Assembly (NCBI GenBank): GCA_013368315.1
Contig: JAACJM010000001.1
Location: forward strand, 1,302,001 to 1,366,000
Length of the DNA: 64,000 nucleotides
Direction: 5' to 3'
Origin: Tetrapyrgos nigripes
Lineage: Eukaryota; Basidiomycota; Agaricomycetes; Agaricales; Campanellaceae
Shown here: one piece after another, positions 58,681 to 64,000 of the stretch
Layout of the letters: the number at the start of each line of letters is the position of its first letter
Numbering within the stretch: the stretch's first letter is position 1
The notes under the pieces: generated by a model
Seen by the model: the letters and a program-made list of their open reading frames with translations, nothing else
What the model was told of the DNA's origin: nothing
Databases searched by the model: none
Position numbers and translations under genes: made by a program

Positions 58681-59185
58681 TTACATCTTCAAGCATGAAT
58701 ATTTGAATTCCTGCAAGTAGAACTCCTGTATATATCAGCATTAATGGCATCGTGGTCTATTGGAAACTTTTTCTTGAGTGCTCGACCTGGATGACTTCAT
58801 TATACCGTCTCTGCAGCTTTGTGTTGAGACAACGTCATACTGTCTCCACGTCGTATCTCAGTGCTTCAGTGTTGTAGACGCCCTACCCTGCCTGCGAGGA
58901 CGATTGGCCCTACGGCACTGTTGCTTGCCCCACTGTATCCAGTAACTTGGGTCCATGTAGAGCTACTATTCGTTTGTAGCTTTTGCGGTGTATAACCTCC
59001 TTCCTTCCTTCCTGTCAATTTAAATGCATTTCCGTGTATTACCGATTGTGGTTCAGTGAGATGTTTTGAAGAACAAGCTACATGAATAATAATGATACAG
59101 AAGCAACGATGAGGACTGTGCTGCAGAGTGGTGATTGCTAAAGAAAAATAGGATTCTATGCCTAGGAAAAATGAAAAATGATCAA
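58681..59185. other. Convergent intergenic region
   Basis: About 500 bp between the 3' ends of uL1m and RSM22. T-rich and TTCC-repeat patches occur (CCTTCCTTCCTTCC at about 59000), but no ORF or splicing signal supports a gene. Confidence 0.4.
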
Positions 59186-61388
59186 TTAATCGGACTCGGA
59201 CTCGGACCAGCGCGAGCTAGCCTGGTCAAACCGGTCGCGGATGGATTTTTTACGCTTCCGCTTGTCTTGGAGATCGTTAGAAAGAGCCTCATAGCTCAAT
59301 GCACTTTTCGAAGATTTATTCCGTTTCCCTGCAGTTGCTTTGATGGGCCTCAGTTGAGGCTTGAACCGGTCTTGTGGTTTATGTTTAGACTCGTGAGGAA
59401 AGATATCACCCCAGGAAGACTTTCGGGCGTCGTAGAATGGCTGTTTTCCTTGTGACCTTGGGATAGTCAATCTCAATATTTTCTCTAGAGAAAGACGTTA
59501 ATGACGATGAGCTTCTTGTTGTGGCAAAAATGGTCACCTTCTGTGGTACAGGCGTCTAGGATAATGTGACCACTTTTTTTAAGGGATTAAACACCAGCCT
59601 AGGCCAGCTGTATGCTTCTTGTCTCAACGCGTTCTCCAGATCATCTGGAGATCGATTTAGAAGAGGACCGGGTGCTGGCTCCGATTCAGCCGCGTCAGCT
59701 TGGTCTTCGACGGGTGCCTCGTCCTCAGAATGGAGAGTCAGCTCCTTGACAACGGTTCGTGCCTCGTTTTGCTTCCGTAGCTCTCTCATTCCAACAGCCC
59801 CAACTCTACCCAATTTGGTGTTGGTGTTTGTGATTACGGGCCGCGTTCCACGTTTAACCACGACATAAGAATAGCCAATGTCTTCATGCCCGATCCCTGA
59901 GTGCTTGGTTCGCCGAACGAATGAAGGGCGCTGAAGTCTTTGTGAAAAACCACAGACCGAACGACCAGAACCAGGGTGATATAAGGGACATTTGCCGTCA
60001 TGAGGACACTGTCGTGCAGATCATCAGAATGGAATCGGAGAAACAATAAGGACACGAACGGGAGCAACAACATGGCATCCACTGACAGACCACTCTTCTC
60101 CACTTTCCAACTCTTTCTTGCCCAACTTCAACAACAGTTCTCGTGCTGCAGCAATATTCTCAAAGCCGTTAGTAGTGCTATGATCTATCAAGACCTAAAA
60201 AATCAACGTTTTACATGCTGATACGCTGGACATTATCCAGCGACTTACCATTGTATGCGCGCCACTTTCCCACATTTCCTTGACCAGTTGTTTGCGAGCC
60301 AGCCCATTGGGAAGGGAGGACAAATGGAAGGCAGATATTGCGAGTACATCATGTCCTTCATCTCGGGGTATCCTGTCATCTTCTCTGTATGACCGTTGCC
60401 ACTGGATGTTCAATTCATTTCTTTCGGCATCTAGCTCCATCCATTGGCTTAGCACAAAGCGAACCTTCAAACAGAGAAAGACCAACTTTGGAGCAGGCGC
60501 TTGCCTATAGATACGAGACCGTCACGTTTGTCAATGCCAACATACGAAGCTAAAGATGAGTCGGCAATTTTGAACCCTTCTATGTCAACTTCGTCTCCAG
60601 ATTTTTGATAGAAGGTATGGAGAGACGCCCTACGATTCACCCATTTCAATATCAAAGTCGAAATAAAAGTGAGTTGAACACAAACCATAGAGTACTCCCT
60701 GTGGCTGCACCCCAATCAATGACTCGGGATATACTCCAATCGGGCCCTAGGCGGTGTTTGGCATGTTCTAAGACGGACCGAATCGCAGAATAATGCGCAG
60801 GAAGAGCGACCGAAGCAAAGGCCGTTCCATCACGTTCACGATGACGATAGTTTTGTTGATGAGAACGGTACTTGACATTGTACGCTGCAAACCAATCCCC
60901 ATCCGAGTCGTCTTCCCCGTCTTGGAATAGTCGCTTCGCGTCAAGATGCAATTGAGGTTTATCCGATTCTACAAGGGTTGATGAGAGAAAATAGCAAATG
61001 TGAAGGCATGAGACTGACCGGTAATGAGAAGATTAATGGAGTTTTGGAGCTCAAGAGGCAGGACAACGGCGCCTATTCGCTGACTTCCAAAAAGCGCTGC
61101 AGGCGACTTCCGGTCTAGTTCGGACTCAATCTCGTCCACAAAGTCGGTGCTGGATTCATTAGAATGGTCGTATGGGACAACATCTAGCTCCTTGGGAGGT
61201 GCACGAGGTGACAAATTGTGGCGAGTGAGAGAGATGTCGACATCCTTGAGAAGTGCTTGGAGACTTGGATCGAGATTCAAAGGAGGGTTCAAGTGAGACG
61301 ATGCTGACGTTGTCTGGGAGAAATTGCGAGCGGGACGGTACTTGAGCAGAGAATTGCTGATGTGTCTCCTCCAATGAGCTGTGTACAT
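59186..61388 (-). CDS. RSM22: Rsm22/METTL17-like mitoribosome assembly methyltransferase
   Basis: Rsm22 (METTL17) is a methyltransferase-like protein on the mitochondrial small subunit that binds an Fe-S cluster. The start MYTAHWRRHISNSLLKYRPARNFSQ is a presequence (shown in part). Conserved parts follow in order: VALPAHYSAIRSVLEHAKHRL, the SAM-site strand SRVIDWGAATGSTLW, DSSLASYVGID, VRFVLSQWMELD, DVLAISAFHLSSLPNG, then after an intron the cysteine motif CPHDGKCPLYHP with a following VCGFSQRLQRPSF, and GYSYVVVKRG. A basic C-terminal tail ends with SRWSESESD. Several introns occur. The motif I Gly pattern (DWGAATG) is kept, so methyltransferase activity is possible but not proved. Start codons of RSM22 and SAD1 are 44 bp apart. 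Confidence 0.9.
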
Positions 61389-61432
61389 GAAAAAAGTAAA
61401 CTGCGCGTCACTAACGTAATTGGAAAAATCTT
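61389..61432. promoter_or_regulatory. 44-bp bidirectional promoter RSM22/SAD1
   Basis: The divergent start codons at 61388 and 61433 are separated by just 44 bp, which includes a run of A on the plus strand. The transcription starts of the two genes must lie nearly on top of each other, or each must lie inside the other gene. Confidence 0.6.
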
Positions 61433-63359
61433 ATGGCTACTCGCGCTGCCGACAACGCACCTGCAGAGCCCTCCGGATCCGAGCGCCCTGCAAAACGGCA
61501 AAAATTCGAACCAGAAGCGCAAAACGATGCCAAGGTCGATGGGGCAGAAGATCTTGATGAGGAGACCGAGGAGGATGCCTACGTTGAAGAAGTGAAGGCG
61601 TCGGACATGTATTTGGATACGGTACGTCTTGGTCTCTTTCGTGTATCCTCAACGTTCCTAATTACCTCTCAGATAAACAGAGCCGTTCTCGATTTTGACT
61701 TTGAGAAAGTATGCTCCGTGTCCCTCTCAAATATCAACGCCTATGGCTGTCTAGTCTGTGGCAAGTATTTCCAAGGTCGAGGCCGCAACTCATACGCGTA
61801 TTCACACTCCATACATGAGGACCACCATGTTTTCATCAACCTGGAGACCACCAAAGTAGGCAGTGAGGTACAGCTTTCTGTGCATCTGCTCATTAAGCAT
61901 GTTAGGTCTACGTTCTACCGGATGGATACCCCGTGTCTGATCCTTCTTTGGAGGACATTTCATTCGTATTGTCACCCTCTTTCACGAAAGCCACCGTTTC
62001 CGCATTCTCCTCACCGTCATATCCGGCCAAGCTATCTTATGACCTTGCGAATAAAGCTTACTTACCTGGCTATGTTGGCCTCAACGACATCAAAAGAAAC
62101 GACCACATGAACGTCGTGATTCACTCGCTGCTTCACGTCAAGCCACTGCGGGACTATCTTCTGTTATCCAATTTCCGTGGCAAGGAGTCTGAGTTACTGA
62201 AGAGATTCGCGGGGCTCGCCAAAAAGATCTGGAACCCACGTTTATTCAAGAGCCAAGTCAGTCCCCACGAGCTGTTACAAGAAGTGAACCGGGCGAGCGC
62301 CGGGCGATTTCGACTTGAACAGCAAGGAGATCCGGTCGAGTTTCTGGGATGGCTATTGAACAGTCTTCACAAGGATATGGGTGGGACTAAGAAGAAGAAC
62401 TCAAGTGCGTTGTTGACAAACTAGCTGTTCTCTAGTTGACGGTCGTGATAGGCATGATCTTCTCGACTTTCCAAGGAGAACTTCGTGTAGAAACCCAGCA
62501 AGTCCTAGTGCGACCGGATGTCGGAGACAACGAGAAGCCACGTTTCGACATTGACCGCGGTCAGTGTTTTAGCCCCACCGTCCAACCCGTCACAACAGGT
62601 TGTCTGACTTTTTGATTGCTAGATATCAAATCCACTGTATCTCCTTTCTTGTTTCTAGCGGTAGATCTCCCACCACCCCCACTTTTTCAAGACGCCGTCG
62701 AGAAAAACATCATCCCACAAGTTACTATTCACTCTGTTCTTGCTAAGTATGATGGAATCACTACTCAGGTCAGCAATTCTCCTTGCTACTCCCGTGATGG
62801 CGCTCACGTCAACTTCAGGAGTCGGCCGGTCAGCTGCGTCGATACAAGTGTCAGCGCCTCCCTCCCTACATCATTCTTCATTTCAAAAGGTTCACCAAAA
62901 ATGCATTCGTCGAGGAAAAGAACCCCACTATCGTCACTTTCCCTCTTCGGGGTCTGGATTTCAAAGACTGTGAGTCTTATCATTGTTTCGAAAATGACGC
63001 CGGATCTCACCAGTCTCTGAAATAGATGTTGATGCTCCCGGGTCTCAATCATCTACTGTTTATGACTTGGTTGCGAATGTAATTCACGAGTCAGTTGCAG
63101 GCACGACCCGAAATAAAGAAGATACTGTATGGAAAGTTTATCTTCGAGCTGGGGCAGGCGAGCATGAGAAATGGTTCATGATTCAAGACCTCATCGTGGA
63201 AGAAACTAGGAAAGAAATGATTTTTCTTGGGGAGAGTGTCCTTCAGGTTAGTATTCCCCGTTAGTCTCGGTGAACCTAATGATGACCACGACTGCGCAGA
63301 TTTGGGAAAGACGAGATGAATCTAGCAACAGCGCAACCAAAATGGTCGTTGATCAATAA
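61433..63359 (+). CDS. SAD1: Sad1/USP39-like U4/U6.U5 snRNP assembly factor
   Basis: Sad1 is an inactive ubiquitin-protease relative that helps tri-snRNP assembly in splicing. Acidic N-terminus (EDLDEETEEDAYVEE), then the zf-UBP domain: DFDFEKVCSVSLSNINAYGC, CGKYFQGRG, YSHSIHEDHHVFINLETTKV with YVLPDGYP. The protease-like domain begins LPGYVGLNDIKRNDHMNVV, where the catalytic Cys of true USPs is replaced by Asp, as in the whole USP39 family. It continues QGDPVEFLGWLLNSLHKDMGG, MIFSTFQGELRV, FLFLAVDLPPPPLF, VTFPLRGLDFKDY, VYDLVANVIHE, WFMIQDLIVEE and ends LQIWERRDESS with stop 63357-63359. About seven introns interrupt it. The region 62770-62960 has uncertain splicing. The length is about 500 aa. 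Confidence 0.93.
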
Positions 63360-63479
63360 TCATAAGGACCTTCCGCTTCCGATACTGGCCTCGTTCACAA
63401 GCGCTACGGCTATCTGACATGTACCCATCTAGCTACTGAAGTATGTCATCCCTGGCTCGGTGAACTCAACTTTTCGGCC

Positions 63480-63793
63480 TTACGTCTCGGTTTTGGACTT
63501 ATTCGTGTCGTTTTTGCTTGGTTCCAATGCGCCAGACTTGGTATCTGAATGGTGTGGATCAGATTTCTTCGCCCGCGTGTTCTGCCTAGACCTAAATGAG
63601 GTCAAATAGGTCCTACCTGATATGACATGACTCACCACTCGATGTGCTCCAGTATCAAGGGCCTGAAAATATAGACGCCTGATGCCATGCCTTTGCAAAT
63701 GGTTAGAAAACCTGAGGCAGTTGACACAAACGAAACAGCCTTACCAATGATGCTAGTCATAAGGATTGGACTCGCCCGACGTAATAATGACAT
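63480..63793 (-). CDS. Small membrane protein, 69 aa, probably mitochondrial
   Basis: Three exons fit exactly: 63793-63745, 63690-63636 and 63585-63480 (210 nt). The product starts MSLLRRASPILMTSIIGM, a short basic, hydrophobic presequence-like segment running into a single helix (ASGVYIFRPLILEH), and ends in a highly charged Lys/Ser/Asp/Thr-rich tail (KKSDPHHSDTKSGALEPSKN). This layout, with a helix and a hydrophilic tail under 80 aa, is that of small inner-membrane proteins linked to respiratory complexes, but no family name can be given. Donors (GTAAGG, GTGAGT) and introns of 54 and 50 nt match the rest of the window. It converges on SAD1 120 bp away. Confidence 0.6.
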
Positions 63794-64000
63794 GATGGAT
63801 GAGTTTGACAAAATGCCCGTGGTGGTTCGGGTTTAAACTTTACGTTGCGGCCTTTCATCAAAACTCCGTTGACCCAGCTTTCAGACTCCGCGAATATGTG
63901 TTTTACAAATTTGGCAAGCTATTATACAAAAACGGCAATAATTGACATCATCGAAATATTCCTTCGGCCTCAAACTCGTACACCGAGAGCCTAAACCGTG

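Noticed and set aside
62060..62130. Missing catalytic Cys in the protease domain of SAD1 taken as a mutation
   Set aside because: The whole Sad1/USP39 family lacks this Cys, so it is not a defect of this copy.

Overview
The window is nuclear DNA from a filamentous basidiomycete, most likely an Agaricomycete (mushroom-forming fungus). The genes are compact and cut by many 45-70 nt GT-AG introns. The gene set includes a het-c gene, DASH subunit Dam1, a STRIPAK SIKE-like subunit, a fungal DUF6533 seven-helix protein, a Cdc25-type RasGEF with an N-terminal SH3 domain and an intact COP9 signalosome subunit 2. I see no rRNA, tRNA, CRISPR array, bacterial operon, virus or intact transposon. All names rest on reading translated exons, with no database search; splice sites were placed by hand from consensus, phase and family motifs.

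Layout. 0-4.2 kb: RasGEF (-) and ESCRT-III factor IST1 (+). 4.2-6.8 kb: no convincing gene, perhaps a decayed gene and a repeat. 6.8-18.9 kb: a plus-strand run with a LaeA-like methyltransferase, the exosome helicase SKI2, a homeodomain-like protein, an RRM-like protein and a Ser/Pro/Tyr-rich orphan. 20.8-24.1 kb: the SIKE-like STRIPAK subunit converges on the DUF6533 protein. 26.1-28.0 kb: DAM1 and tubulin cofactor A in tandem, both microtubule proteins. 29.2-36.9 kb: two related bHLH regulators flank a four-helix membrane protein and a gene-poor stretch of 3.8 kb. 37.8-41.2 kb: a small two-exon ORF, a 92-bp tandem duplication, MED11 and a single-span membrane protein. 42.2-47.6 kb: het-c and an orphan gene. 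47.9-63.8 kb: very dense housekeeping DNA with CSN2, mitoribosomal mL40, NUP188, mitoribosomal uL1m, RSM22, SAD1/USP39 and a 69-aa membrane protein.

The genes do not form one pathway. There are small functional groupings: DAM1 next to TBCA; three mitochondrial translation genes within about 11 kb; two bHLH paralogues; and two bidirectional promoters of only 78 bp (NUP188/uL1m) and 44 bp (RSM22/SAD1).

The most interesting signals lie inside het-c. One intron is made almost entirely of tandem copies of the neighbouring exon, which looks like recent intron birth. It is followed by 5-nt and 13-nt micro-exons. A neighbouring intron carries a foldback insertion flanked by a 10-bp direct repeat; removing it restores a 53-nt intron. 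I found no clear new multi-gene system.
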